Source: Belnapia rosea
GTDB lineage: Bacteria; Pseudomonadota; Alphaproteobacteria; Acetobacterales; Acetobacteraceae
DNA: 64,000 nucleotides
NCBI RefSeq assembly: GCF_900101615.1
Contig: NZ_FMZX01000001.1
Span: 558,001-622,000, forward strand
Direction: 5' to 3'
The notes beneath the pieces are model-generated. The model had not been told where the DNA came from, searched no databases, and was given only the letters and a program-made list of their open reading frames with translations. Shown piece by piece: positions 16,754-25,395 of this stretch (positions within the stretch are counted from its first letter, which is position 1; the number at the start of each line of letters is the position of its first letter). The position numbers and the translations under genes were made by a program.

Positions 16754-18114
16754 TCGCCGTCATCCTGATGCTCGTCCTGCTCGGCGTCGCGGTCTTCGCC
16801 GCGGCGACGGGCGGGCAGGCGGTGCCGGTCGTCGAGATCCTGGCGCTGACCGGCGCCTTCCTCGTCTTCTTCGGCGCCGGCGTCTATGTCGCGGCGGTGC
16901 TCGGCCTGCTCGGCGTGCTGATCGGCCTCACCTTCTCCGACCGGCCCTGGTGGGCCTTCGCCGGGCAGACGCTCTGGGGGCCGTCCTCCAATTTCGTGTT
17001 GGTGGCGGTGCCGCTCTTCCTGCTGATGGGGGAGATATTGCTGCGCGCCGGCCTGTCGGACCGGCTCTACCGGGCGCTGAATGTCTGGCTGAACCGGCTG
17101 CCGGGGGGTCTGCTCCACACCAACATCGTCTCCTGCGCCGTCTTCTCCGCGATCTCCGGCAGTTCCGTGGCGACGGCGGCGACCATGGGTTCGGTCGCGC
17201 TGCCCTATTTCAACAACTCGGCCTATAGCCAGCGGATGGTGCTCGGCTCGCTGGCCGCCGGCGGGGCGCTCGGCAACCTCATTCCGCCGGGGATCACCTT
17301 CATCATCTACGGCCTCATTACCGAAACCTCGGTCGGTGCCCTCTATATCGCGGCGCTGCTGCCGAGCATCCTCGTCACGGGCCTCTTCATCCTCGTCATC
17401 ACAATCCACGGGCTGCGGCACCCGCTGCCGAAGCCGGAGCGCCTGCCGCTCGCCCTCAAGCTGCGGGCCCTGGTCGATCTCGTGCCGACGCTGTTGCTGA
17501 TGCTGCTGGTGCTCGGCTCCATCTATGCGGGCTATGCGACGCCGACCGAGGCGGCCGCGCTCGGCGTGGTCGGTGCCGCGGTCTTCGCCGGGACCGAGGG
17601 CAAGCTTTCGCTCCGACTGCTGAACGCCAGCGCGGAGGCGACCGCGCGCAACACGGCGCTGCTCGGCCTCATCATCTTCGGCGCCTATCTGTTGAACTAC
17701 CTGCTGACCACGATCAACGTGCCGCAGACGCTCGCCAGCTTCATCGGCGGCCTGCCCCTGCCGCCCTGGGCGATCATGGCAGCCATCCTGGCGCTCTACC
17801 TCGCGCTCGGCACCTTCATGGAGGGTTTCTCCATGATCATCACCACCGTTCCGGTGATCTTCCCGGTGGTGCAGGCGCTGGGCTACGATCCCATCTGGTT
17901 CGGGGTCATGGTGACGATGCTGGTCGAGATCGCCCAGATCAGCCCGCCGGACGGCACGGTGATGTATGTGTTGCAGGGGATGCGGCCGCGGCCCGGGCCG
18001 ATCACCGATGTCTTCGCGGGCGTGATGCCCTTTCTCGCAGCCTATCTTCTGGCGGTGGTACTGATGATGATCTGGCCCGATATCGCGCTGTGGTTGCCGC
18101 GGGTGATGGGATGA
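16750..18114 (+). CDS. dctM: TRAP transporter large permease (DctM family)
   Basis: 454 residues, the usual length for DctM, with about a dozen hydrophobic segments. Family motifs include the SGSSVATAATMGSVALPYF segment, GALGNLIPPGITFIIYG, and near the C-terminus VEIAQISPPDG. It forms the Na+-driven permease with DctQ for the ligand of the DctP receptor upstream. Its stop overlaps the ATG of the second hyuA of this operon, placing the whole TRAP system between two hydantoinase pairs. Confidence 0.92.
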   Translation: MIAVILMLVLLGVAVFAAATGGQAVPVVEILALTGAFLVFFGAGVYVAAVLGLLGVLIGLTFSDRPWWAFAGQTLWGPSSNFVLVAVPLFLLMGEILLRAGLSDRLYRALNVWLNRLPGGLLHTNIVSCAVFSAISGSSVATAATMGSVALPYFNNSAYSQRMVLGSLAAGGALGNLIPPGITFIIYGLITETSVGALYIAALLPSILVTGLFILVITIHGLRHPLPKPERLPLALKLRALVDLVPTLLLMLLVLGSIYAGYATPTEAAALGVVGAAVFAGTEGKLSLRLLNASAEATARNTALLGLIIFGAYLLNYLLTTINVPQTLASFIGGLPLPPWAIMAAILALYLALGTFMEGFSMIITTVPVIFPVVQALGYDPIWFGVMVTMLVEIAQISPPDGTVMYVLQGMRPRPGPITDVFAGVMPFLAAYLLAVVLMMIWPDIALWLPRVMG

Positions 18115-20150
18115 GCGATCAGCCCATCCGGATCGCCGTCGACATCGGCGGCACCTTCACCGACCTCCAGATACTCGATGCCCGCGACGGCACCGTGCGC
18201 GCCTGGAAGACGCCGACCACGCCGGAGGACCCGTCCATCGGCCTGCTGCGCGGCGTGACCGAGGCGGCGGATCGCTTCGGCTTCTCCCTGCCCGAGGTCG
18301 GGCTGCTGCTGCACGGCACCACTATCGCCACCAATGCGGTGCTGGAGCGGAAGCTCGCCCGGGGCGTGCTGCTGGCCACGGCGGGGTTCGAGGATGTGCT
18401 CGAGATAACCCGCCATGTCCGGCGGGAGCTCTACAAGGTCGATCCTGACCCTTTCCCTTGCCTGATCGACCGTGACCGCCGCCTCGGCGTGCCGGAGCGG
18501 ATGCGTGCCGATGGCAGCGCCGAGCGGCCGCTGGACGAGGCGGCGATCCCCGGCCTCGTCGCGCGGCTGGATGCGCTTGGCGCTGAGGCGGTGGCGGTCT
18601 GCCTGTTGCACAGCTACGTCAACCCGGCCCATGAGCAGCGATTGAAGGCGCTGATCGCCGCTGCGAGGCCCGCGCTGCCCATCTCGTTATCTTCCGAGAT
18701 CAGCCCCGAGATCCGCGAGTATGAACGCAGCAGCACCACGGTGCTGAATGCCCTGCTGATGCCGGTGGTAAAGGCCTATCTGGACCGGCTGGAGGCACGG
18801 CTGGGCGAGGGCGGCTTCCAGCCGCTGGTCTTCCTCGTCCAGTCCAATGGCGGGGTCTGCAGCCTGCGCCAGGCAGCCGAGCAGCCGGCTCGGCTGCTGC
18901 TCTCCGGCCCCTCCGGCGGCGCGCTGGCGGCGGGCCGTATCGCCGAGCTGCTGGCGCGGCCGAACCTAGTCGCCGTCGATATGGGCGGCACCAGCTACGA
19001 TGTCTCCGTCGTGCAGGGTGGCCGGGTCTCCGTCGTCACCCAGGGCGAGATCGACCGGCTGCCGGTGCGCCTGCCCATGGTCGAGATGCGGACCATCGGC
19101 GCCGGTGGCGGCTCCATCGCCAGCGTCGATAGCGGCGGCCGGCTGACGGTGGGCCCGCGCAGCGCCGGCTCCCGCCCCGGCCCCGTCGCCTATGGCCGCG
19201 GCGGGACGGAGCCGACGGTCACGGATGCCAACCTCGCCCTCGGCCGGCTCGACCCCGACTACTTCCTCGGCGGCATGATGAAGCTCGACATGCCGGGCAC
19301 GCGGGAGGCCATCGCCGGGAAGGTCGGCACCCCGCTCGACCTGTCGGTAGAGCAGGCGGCGCAGGGGATGCTCACCGTCACCAATGCCAATCTCGGCGCG
19401 GCGGTGCGGCTCTCCCTTTTCGAGAAGGGGCTCGACCCGCGCGACTTTGCCCTGCTCTCCTTCGGCGGCGCAGGCGGGCTGCATGCGACCGATGTGGCGG
19501 CCGAGATGGGCATCCGCGAGGTGATCTTCCCGCGCGAGCCTGGCACACTCTCCGCCTATGGCATCCTCTACAGCGACCTGGTGCAGGATACCGCACGCTC
19601 TCGCGTGATGCCGGCGGTGGCCGCGAGCCTGCCCGCCATCGAGGAGAGCATCGCCGCGCTGCGCGCCGAGGCGGAAGCCGGCCTCGCTCGCGACGGCGTG
19701 CCGCCCGAACGGCGCGAGGTCGCGATCGCCGCCGACATGCGGTATCACGGTCAGGCCTTCGAGTTGCTGGTGCCCTGGCCGGACATGCCGGACCTCGCCG
19801 CGCTGCTCGCCCGCTTCCATGTGATGCACCGTCAGCGCTTCAGCTATGCCGATGAGCAGGAGGCAGTGGAAATCGTCACCCTCCGCGCCATTGCCACCGG
19901 CCGCCTGCCGAAGCCGGATGCGGCGGAGCCGGGCCCGGCCGGGCGCCCGGCGCTGAAGGGGCATCGCCGCGCCTTCGCCGATGGCGACTGGCAGGACCTG
20001 CCGGTCTGGGACCGCGAGGCGCTGACGCCCGAGGACCGGATCACCGGCCCCGCCATCGTCGAGGAACCCTTCGCCACCCATTGGATCGGCAGCGGCTGGA
20101 CCGCCAGGCTCGGCGCCGCCGGCGCTCTCATCGCCCGGAGTGATGCGTGA
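18111..20150 (+). CDS. hyuA: Hydantoinase A / oxoprolinase alpha-type ATPase subunit (second in operon)
   Basis: 679 residues from the ATG at 18111 overlapping the dctM stop. Motifs: RIAVDIGGTFTDLQ, HGTTIATNAVLERKLA, LLSGPSGGALAAG and VDMGGTSYDVS (TAK of the other copies replaced by SYD). Same ATPase superfamily as the other two HyuA proteins, but the third ATPase motif differs, pointing to a separate subfamily and probably another substrate. The gene order here is A then B, opposite to the first pair of the operon. Confidence 0.88.
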   Translation: MSDQPIRIAVDIGGTFTDLQILDARDGTVRAWKTPTTPEDPSIGLLRGVTEAADRFGFSLPEVGLLLHGTTIATNAVLERKLARGVLLATAGFEDVLEITRHVRRELYKVDPDPFPCLIDRDRRLGVPERMRADGSAERPLDEAAIPGLVARLDALGAEAVAVCLLHSYVNPAHEQRLKALIAAARPALPISLSSEISPEIREYERSSTTVLNALLMPVVKAYLDRLEARLGEGGFQPLVFLVQSNGGVCSLRQAAEQPARLLLSGPSGGALAAGRIAELLARPNLVAVDMGGTSYDVSVVQGGRVSVVTQGEIDRLPVRLPMVEMRTIGAGGGSIASVDSGGRLTVGPRSAGSRPGPVAYGRGGTEPTVTDANLALGRLDPDYFLGGMMKLDMPGTREAIAGKVGTPLDLSVEQAAQGMLTVTNANLGAAVRLSLFEKGLDPRDFALLSFGGAGGLHATDVAAEMGIREVIFPREPGTLSAYGILYSDLVQDTARSRVMPAVAASLPAIEESIAALRAEAEAGLARDGVPPERREVAIAADMRYHGQAFELLVPWPDMPDLAALLARFHVMHRQRFSYADEQEAVEIVTLRAIATGRLPKPDAAEPGPAGRPALKGHRRAFADGDWQDLPVWDREALTPEDRITGPAIVEEPFATHWIGSGWTARLGAAGALIARSDA

Positions 20151-21805
20151 TGCCCCAAACGCCCCTGGGACCGATCGAGATCGAGGTCATCCGCAACGCG
20201 CTGACCGCTGCCGCCGCCGAGATGGACGTGACCGTCTGGCGCACCAGCCGCAGCACCATCGTGCGGGAGCTGCTCGACTACTCCACCGCCGTCTTCGATG
20301 CGGAGGGCAACAACCTCGCCCAATCCGCCCGCATCCCGAGCCACCTCAACAGCATGTCGCATTTCCTGCGGGAGATCCTCGACCGCTACGTCGATCCTGC
20401 GAGCTGGGGGCCGGATGACGTCGTCATCTCCAACGACCCCTATTGCGGCGGCCAGCACCTGCCGGATATCTGCGCCTTCAAGCCCGTATTCCACGAGGGC
20501 CGCCGCATCGCCTTCGTCGGCACGCTCTGCCACCATATCGATGTGGGCGGGCTGGTTGCCGGCAGCTATGCGGCGAAGGCGATCGAGATTTTCCAGGAAG
20601 GCCTCCGCATCCCGCCGCTGAAGCTGATCGAGAACGGGCGACGGAACGAGGGTGTTTGGGCGATGATCCGGCAGAATATCCGCAAGCCCGACCTGCTGCT
20701 CGGGGACCTGCAGAGCCAGATCGCCTCGCTCGAGGTCGGCGCCGCCGCGCTTCGCCGTCTCGCCGCCCGCTATGGCGCCGAGGGCATGATCGAGGCCGGG
20801 CGCCGCATCCTCGACATGAGCGAGCAGGCAATGCGTGCCGCCATCTCCCGCATGCCGGACGGTACCTATGAATTCACCGACTGGCTCGACGATGACGGCA
20901 TCGATCTCGACAAACCCATCAGGCTGCATGTCGCGCTGACCATTCGGGGCGACAGCATCTCGGTCGATCTCTCCGGCTGCTCGCCCCAGGTCCAGGGGCC
21001 GACCAATGCGACGCTCGCCAGCAGCAACGCCGCTGTCATGTTCGCCGTGATGTGCGCCTGCGACGAGCCCTTCGCCGCCAATGCCGGCTGCTACCGGCCG
21101 ATCGGCACCATCGCCCCGGAGGGCTCGGTGGTGAATGCCCGCGCGCCGGCGCCGGTCGTCCACCGCATCGCCGTCACCCACCGGCTGCTCAACGCCATGT
21201 TCGGCGCGCTGCATCAGGCGGTGCCGGACCGGATTCCGGCGGCCTATTACGGCAATTCCTACGTCTGCACCTTCCAGACCGTGGCGGCCGATGAGCGGCG
21301 CGAAGTGCTGGTTGAGATCGAGATCGGCGGCACCGGCGCGCATCCAAGGAAGGATGGCGTCAACGCCCTCTCGGCCGGGATGCACAACAACAGCAACATC
21401 CCGATCGAGATGATCGAGGCCCAGGCACCGCTGACCATCACCCGCTATGCGTTGCTGCCCGGCTCCGGCGGCGCCGGCGAGCATCGCGGCGGGCTCGGCC
21501 TCCTGCGGGAATGGCGGGTGGACAGCCCGCGCTGTTTCTTCACCGCGAACATGGACCGCTTCGTCCATGCCCCCTATGGGCTCGCCGGTGGCGCGCCGGC
21601 GCGGGTCGGCAAGCTGGTGCTGACTCGCGACGGCGCCGAGAGCCCGGTGCCGCCGAAATCCGACAACCTCCCCCTTCGCCAGGGCGATCGAATCCGTCTG
21701 GAAACCTCGGGTGGCGGCGGCTTCGGCGACCCGGCCCGGCGCCTGCCCGGGGCCGTGGCCCGCGACCAGGCGCTTGGCTATGTCAGCCGAGCAGCCGGCG
21801 CGTGA
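20150..21805 (+). CDS. hyuB: Hydantoinase B / oxoprolinase beta-type subunit (second in operon)
   Basis: 551 residues from the ATG at 20150 (a GTG one codon earlier is possible). The ATG shares its first base with the hyuA stop. HyuB features: VFDAEGNNLAQSARIPSHLN, VISNDPYCGGQHLPDI, CHHIDVGG, and the C-terminal TSGGGGFGDPARR. Last gene of the rightward operon. Its 3' end overlaps by about 23 bp the end of a convergent small gene. Partner of the preceding HyuA. Confidence 0.88.
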   Translation: MPQTPLGPIEIEVIRNALTAAAAEMDVTVWRTSRSTIVRELLDYSTAVFDAEGNNLAQSARIPSHLNSMSHFLREILDRYVDPASWGPDDVVISNDPYCGGQHLPDICAFKPVFHEGRRIAFVGTLCHHIDVGGLVAGSYAAKAIEIFQEGLRIPPLKLIENGRRNEGVWAMIRQNIRKPDLLLGDLQSQIASLEVGAAALRRLAARYGAEGMIEAGRRILDMSEQAMRAAISRMPDGTYEFTDWLDDDGIDLDKPIRLHVALTIRGDSISVDLSGCSPQVQGPTNATLASSNAAVMFAVMCACDEPFAANAGCYRPIGTIAPEGSVVNARAPAPVVHRIAVTHRLLNAMFGALHQAVPDRIPAAYYGNSYVCTFQTVAADERREVLVEIEIGGTGAHPRKDGVNALSAGMHNNSNIPIEMIEAQAPLTITRYALLPGSGGAGEHRGGLGLLREWRVDSPRCFFTANMDRFVHAPYGLAGGAPARVGKLVLTRDGAESPVPPKSDNLPLRQGDRIRLETSGGGGFGDPARRLPGAVARDQALGYVSRAAGA

Positions 21806-22241
21806 AGCGGCGGGAGGCGCGGAACATCGGCCGCACCCGTTCGGTCCAGGGCGTGGAGCGTGCCGCCAGCCATTCCGGCGTCTGGTTCACCTCTGGCCGC
21901 TCGAAGCGATAGGCGGCGAGCAGGTTCGGCGCCCCGCCATCCAGCCGGCGGTAGCGCGTGCCGCCGATGCAGCCGGGGCAGCCCGTCAGCATCGGCAGGT
22001 GCTCCTGCTCATACCAGTCGAAGATCGCCGGCAGGTCCGCCTCGGCGATGTCGAGCTCGACCGTGTAGAGGAAGGGGGCAGGGCGGGATACGTCACCGAG
22101 TGAGGCGATGAACGCATAGGGGATGCCATCCGGTGCCTCCTGCGGCGGGGCCTCCAGCCAGTGCCAGATATCCGCACTATTCTCGAGATCCTGGTAGCGC
22201 AGCCCGGGGCCTTGCCCCTGCCGGATCAGCAGATCTGCCAT
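21783..22241 (-). CDS. Hypothetical protein, possible dimeric alpha/beta-barrel fold
   Basis: 152 residues from the ATG at 22241, preceded by GGGAGGAA. The segment YTVELDIAEADLPAIFDWY, then EQEHLPML, and later APNLLAAYRFERPEV resembles the ferredoxin-like dimeric alpha/beta-barrel (EthD/Dabb/antibiotic monooxygenase-like) fold, which often tailors small organic acids. I cannot assign a specific family. It is divergent from the 3-hydroxyacyl-CoA dehydrogenase gene, with a 64-base shared promoter region, and overlaps the end of the convergent hyuB gene. Confidence 0.6.
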   Translation of the reverse strand: MADLLIRQGQGPGLRYQDLENSADIWHWLEAPPQEAPDGIPYAFIASLGDVSRPAPFLYTVELDIAEADLPAIFDWYEQEHLPMLTGCPGCIGGTRYRRLDGGAPNLLAAYRFERPEVNQTPEWLAARSTPWTERVRPMFRASRRFTRRLLG

Positions 22242-22305
22242 TCTGTTTCCTCCCGTATGGCGGCAGTATCGGCCGCAGAATCGGGACGACAAGGGAGAAG
22301 ACGGC

Positions 22306-23265
22306 ATGGCACGGGTCGCGGTCATCGGCGCGGGGACGATGGGGCATGCGCTGGCGCTGGTCTTCGCGCTGGGCGGGCATCAGGTGCGCCTCACCGACAG
22401 CAACGAGGCGACGCTCGCCCGCGCGCAGGGGCTGATGGAGAAGGCGCTGGCAACCCTTGTCGAGGGCGGCGAGGCGCCGGCCGACTGGACCTCGGCGCAT
22501 CTCGCCCAGCACGTCACCCGCCATGCGGATCTCGCCGCGGCGCTGGACGGGGCGGAGCTGGTCGTCGAGGCGATCATCGAGACGCCGGAGGCGAAGCGCG
22601 CCCTGTTCGAGCGGATCGACGCCTTGGCGCCGGCCGAGGCCGTCATCGCCAGCAACACCAGCCATCTCGACGTCTTCCCGCTGATCCCCGAAGCGCGGCA
22701 GGCGCGAGCGCTGATCGCCCACTGGTACACGCCGCCCTATCTGGTCGATCTGGTGGATGTCATCCCCGGGCCGCATTGCGAGCCCGCCGCCTTCGAGGGG
22801 GTGATGACTATGCTGCGCGACATGGGCAAGCAGCCGCTGGGGCTCAAGAAGTTCGTCCCCGGCTATGTCGCCAACCGCATCCAGGCGGCGATCGGCCTCG
22901 AGGTGCAGCATCTGCTCGACGAGGGCGTGGCGACGGCCCCGGAGATCGACGCCGCCATCATCCACGGCCTGGCGCTTCGCCTGCCCATCCTCGGCGTCTT
23001 TGCCAAGGCGGATTTCACCGGCCTGCCACTGACCCAGGCGATCCTCGCCAACAAGAGCTATTCGCCCCCGCCGGTGCGCGGCCGCAGCGACACGCTTGAC
23101 CGGCTGGTCGCCGAGGGCCGCACCGGCGTGCTGGCCGGCGCCGGCTACTACGACTGGCCAAGCGATCCCGCCGCGCTCTTTGAGGCGCGCGACCGCCGCC
23201 TGATCGCGCTCAAGCAGGCGATGCGGGAGATCGGCACCATGGCGGGGCTGGAGCGGAGCGAATGA
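22306..23265 (+). CDS. 3-hydroxyacyl-CoA dehydrogenase family protein
   Basis: 319 residues with the N-terminal NAD-binding motif VAVIGAGTMGHALA, the IIETPEAKRALF segment, SNTSHL, the catalytic-His region AHWYTPPYLVDLVDVIPG, and the C-terminal helical domain (GYVANRIQAAIGLEVQHLLDEG). It oxidises an L-3-hydroxyacyl-CoA or similar beta-hydroxy acid with NAD+. AAGGGAGAAG precedes the ATG. Its stop overlaps the next SDR gene by 4 bp, so the two dehydrogenases act together. Confidence 0.88.
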   Translation: MARVAVIGAGTMGHALALVFALGGHQVRLTDSNEATLARAQGLMEKALATLVEGGEAPADWTSAHLAQHVTRHADLAAALDGAELVVEAIIETPEAKRALFERIDALAPAEAVIASNTSHLDVFPLIPEARQARALIAHWYTPPYLVDLVDVIPGPHCEPAAFEGVMTMLRDMGKQPLGLKKFVPGYVANRIQAAIGLEVQHLLDEGVATAPEIDAAIIHGLALRLPILGVFAKADFTGLPLTQAILANKSYSPPPVRGRSDTLDRLVAEGRTGVLAGAGYYDWPSDPAALFEARDRRLIALKQAMREIGTMAGLERSE

Positions 23266-24029
23266 TCCGTTACGAGCTTGCGGGCAGGGCGGCGCTGGTC
23301 ACCGGCGCTGCCTCCGGCATTGGCCTGGCGCTGGCGACGCAGCTCGCCCGCAACGGCGCCAGGGTCGCGCTGAACCACCTGGCCGATGACCCGCGTGGGC
23401 CGGAGCAGGTGGCGAGGCTGCGCGAGGCCGGCCTCGACGTCATCGCCGCCCCCGGCAATGTCGGGGATCCGGTCGATGGCGTGCGGATGGTGGAGCAGGC
23501 CGTGGCCGATCTCGGGCGGCTCGACTTCCTCGCCAACAATGCGGGCACGCCAGGCAGCCGCACCAGCATCGCCAGCCATGAGCTCGACCGCATCACCGAT
23601 GATCTGTGGCAGACGCTGCTGCAGGTGAACCTCGTCGGCGTGTTCCGTTGTACCAAGGCGGCCGCGCCCGCGCTGAAGGCGGCGCGCGGCGCGGTGGTGA
23701 ACACCGCATCCATCGCCGGCCTGAACTCCCCCGGCTCCTCCATGGCCTATGGCGCGACCAAGGCCGGCGTCATCAGCCTGACGAAGAACCTGGCCCGCGC
23801 CCTCGCGCCCGAGGTCCGCGTCAACGCCGTCGCACCCGGCGCGGTGGACAGTGCCTGGATGATCGAGTGGACCAATGAGCAACGCAGCGGCAGCATCGAC
23901 AAGGCCCTGCTCAAGCGCCGCTGCACGCCGGACGACCTGGCCGAGGTGATGCTCTTCCTCCTGGCCGGCGCCGCCATGGTGACGGGCCAGACGGTGGTGG
24001 TGGATGGCGGCCTGACCCTCAGCGGTTAG
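23262..24029 (+). CDS. Short-chain dehydrogenase/reductase
   Basis: 255 residues with a complete classical SDR set: TGAASGIG, NNAG, the catalytic Ser of NTASIAG 13 residues before the Tyr of YGATKAG, and the C-terminal VTGQTVVVDGG. NAD(P)-dependent alcohol/ketone oxidoreductase of unknown substrate. Translationally coupled (ATGA) to the hydroxyacyl-CoA dehydrogenase gene. Its last 11 bp overlap the 3' end of the convergent oxidoreductase gene. Confidence 0.9.
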   Translation: MIRYELAGRAALVTGAASGIGLALATQLARNGARVALNHLADDPRGPEQVARLREAGLDVIAAPGNVGDPVDGVRMVEQAVADLGRLDFLANNAGTPGSRTSIASHELDRITDDLWQTLLQVNLVGVFRCTKAAAPALKAARGAVVNTASIAGLNSPGSSMAYGATKAGVISLTKNLARALAPEVRVNAVAPGAVDSAWMIEWTNEQRSGSIDKALLKRRCTPDDLAEVMLFLLAGAAMVTGQTVVVDGGLTLSG

Positions 24030-25005
24030 GGAGCACCACCACCGTGCCGCGCTTGGTGCCGGACTCCACGGCCTCATGCGCGGCTGCGGTTTCGGCCAGC
24101 GGGAAGGTGGCGGCGATGCGATGCAGCCGCAATCCCGCCCGCAGCCAGGCATTGATGTCTTCCATTGCTTGGCGCCGCGCGGCGGCGGGCGCGCTGTTCA
24201 GCACCACCCCACGCAGGTTCACGTTCTTCCGCATCAGCACGGCGGAGACGGGGATGGCAGGCGAGGGACCGCCGCGGCTGGCATAGCCGATCACGCTGCC
24301 ATTCAGCGCCACCACCTCGGACCAGAGGGCGAGGTTGCCGGCGACATCGACCTCGACGATGCGATCGACGCCGCCCGTCGCGGTCAGGATGCGCGCCGCG
24401 CAATCCGGGGCACGGTAATCGTAGACGGCCTCGGCGCCGGCCGCCTGGGAATCCTCGGCTTTCCAGCCACCGCTCGCCGTGGCGCCAACCCAGGCCGCGC
24501 CGCCCCAGCGCGCCAATTGCACCGCATAATTGCCGACCGCCCCGCCGCCGCCTGAGACCAGAACCCGCAACCCCGTCACCGGCCCGTCGGCGAAGAGGCA
24601 GCGATGCGCTGTCATCGCCGGGATGCCGAGGCAGGCGCCGGTCTCGGTGCCGATCCCCTCCGGCAGCTCGATGACGTTCTCGACCGGCACGCAGGTGAAC
24701 TCCGCCGCCGTGCCGAAAGGCCGCCCGCGCTGCGCGTTGTAGAGCCAGACCCGCTGCCCCAGCAGCGCGGCCGGTGCGCCCTCGCCCAGCGCCTCCACCA
24801 GGCCGGCGCCATCGCTGTTCGGGATGATGAGCGGCCACTCATTGGCGTAGGAGGTGCCGGCGCGCCGGTAGGTATCGGCAGGGTTGACGCCCGAGGCCTC
24901 CAGCCGCACCCGCACCTCACCCGGCGCCGGCTCGGGCAGCGGCCGCTGCCCGAACTGCAGCACCTCCCGCGCCGGGCCCGTCCGCGTGTACCAGACGGCC
25001 TGCAT
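24019..25005 (-). CDS. NADPH:quinone reductase-type medium-chain dehydrogenase
   Basis: 328 residues from the ATG at 25005 (MQAVWYTRTG), which overlaps the RidA gene stop (TGATG). It carries GVNPADTYRRAG and the nucleotide-binding SGGGGAVGNYAVQLA of the zinc-independent MDR/zeta-crystallin branch; the structural-zinc cysteines are not seen. It probably reduces enones or quinones. Third gene of a leftward operon with the N-acyl-D-amino-acid deacylase and RidA. Confidence 0.85.
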   Translation of the reverse strand: MQAVWYTRTGPAREVLQFGQRPLPEPAPGEVRVRLEASGVNPADTYRRAGTSYANEWPLIIPNSDGAGLVEALGEGAPAALLGQRVWLYNAQRGRPFGTAAEFTCVPVENVIELPEGIGTETGACLGIPAMTAHRCLFADGPVTGLRVLVSGGGGAVGNYAVQLARWGGAAWVGATASGGWKAEDSQAAGAEAVYDYRAPDCAARILTATGGVDRIVEVDVAGNLALWSEVVALNGSVIGYASRGGPSPAIPVSAVLMRKNVNLRGVVLNSAPAAARRQAMEDINAWLRAGLRLHRIAATFPLAETAAAHEAVESGTKRGTVVVLPNR

Positions 25006-25394
25006 CAGCCGAGCGCCACCACGCATTCGATCTCGAGCAGAAATTCCGGCACCGGCAGGGCAGCGACCACGCAGGTCGTCCGCGCCGGCAGATGCCCGGC
25101 CGGGAAGGCGGCGGCGTAGAGCCGGTTCATCTCCCGCACATCTTCGGCCCGGGTCAGCAGCACGTTGGTCTTGATGACCCGGGTGATGTCCGTCCCCGCC
25201 TCCGCGAGAATGGCGTGGAGGGACTTCATCACCTCGGCAAATTGCGCAGCGAAGTCGCCCGCCGCCAGCGTGCCGTCGGGCGCGAAGGGCCCGATGCCGG
25301 AGACGTAGAGCGTCCGCTCATGCCGCACCGCGACCGAGAGAGGCGGGAAGGGGCGGCCATCCCGCGGCGGGGCGAAGCGCGCGATATCGGCCAT
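25005..25394 (-). CDS. RidA family enamine/imine deaminase-like protein
   Basis: 129 residues from the ATG at 25394, 1 bp after the deacylase stop. Family features: YVSGIGPFAPDGTLAAGDF, VIKTNVLLTRAEDVREMN and PARTTCVVAALPVPEFLLEIE, including the conserved Arg of PARTT. RidA proteins hydrolyse reactive 2-aminoacrylate-type enamines produced in amino-acid breakdown. That fits its position between a D-amino-acid deacylase and an oxidoreductase. Confidence 0.88.
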   Translation of the reverse strand: MADIARFAPPRDGRPFPPLSVAVRHERTLYVSGIGPFAPDGTLAAGDFAAQFAEVMKSLHAILAEAGTDITRVIKTNVLLTRAEDVREMNRLYAAAFPAGHLPARTTCVVAALPVPEFLLEIECVVALG

Positions 25395-25395
25395 C

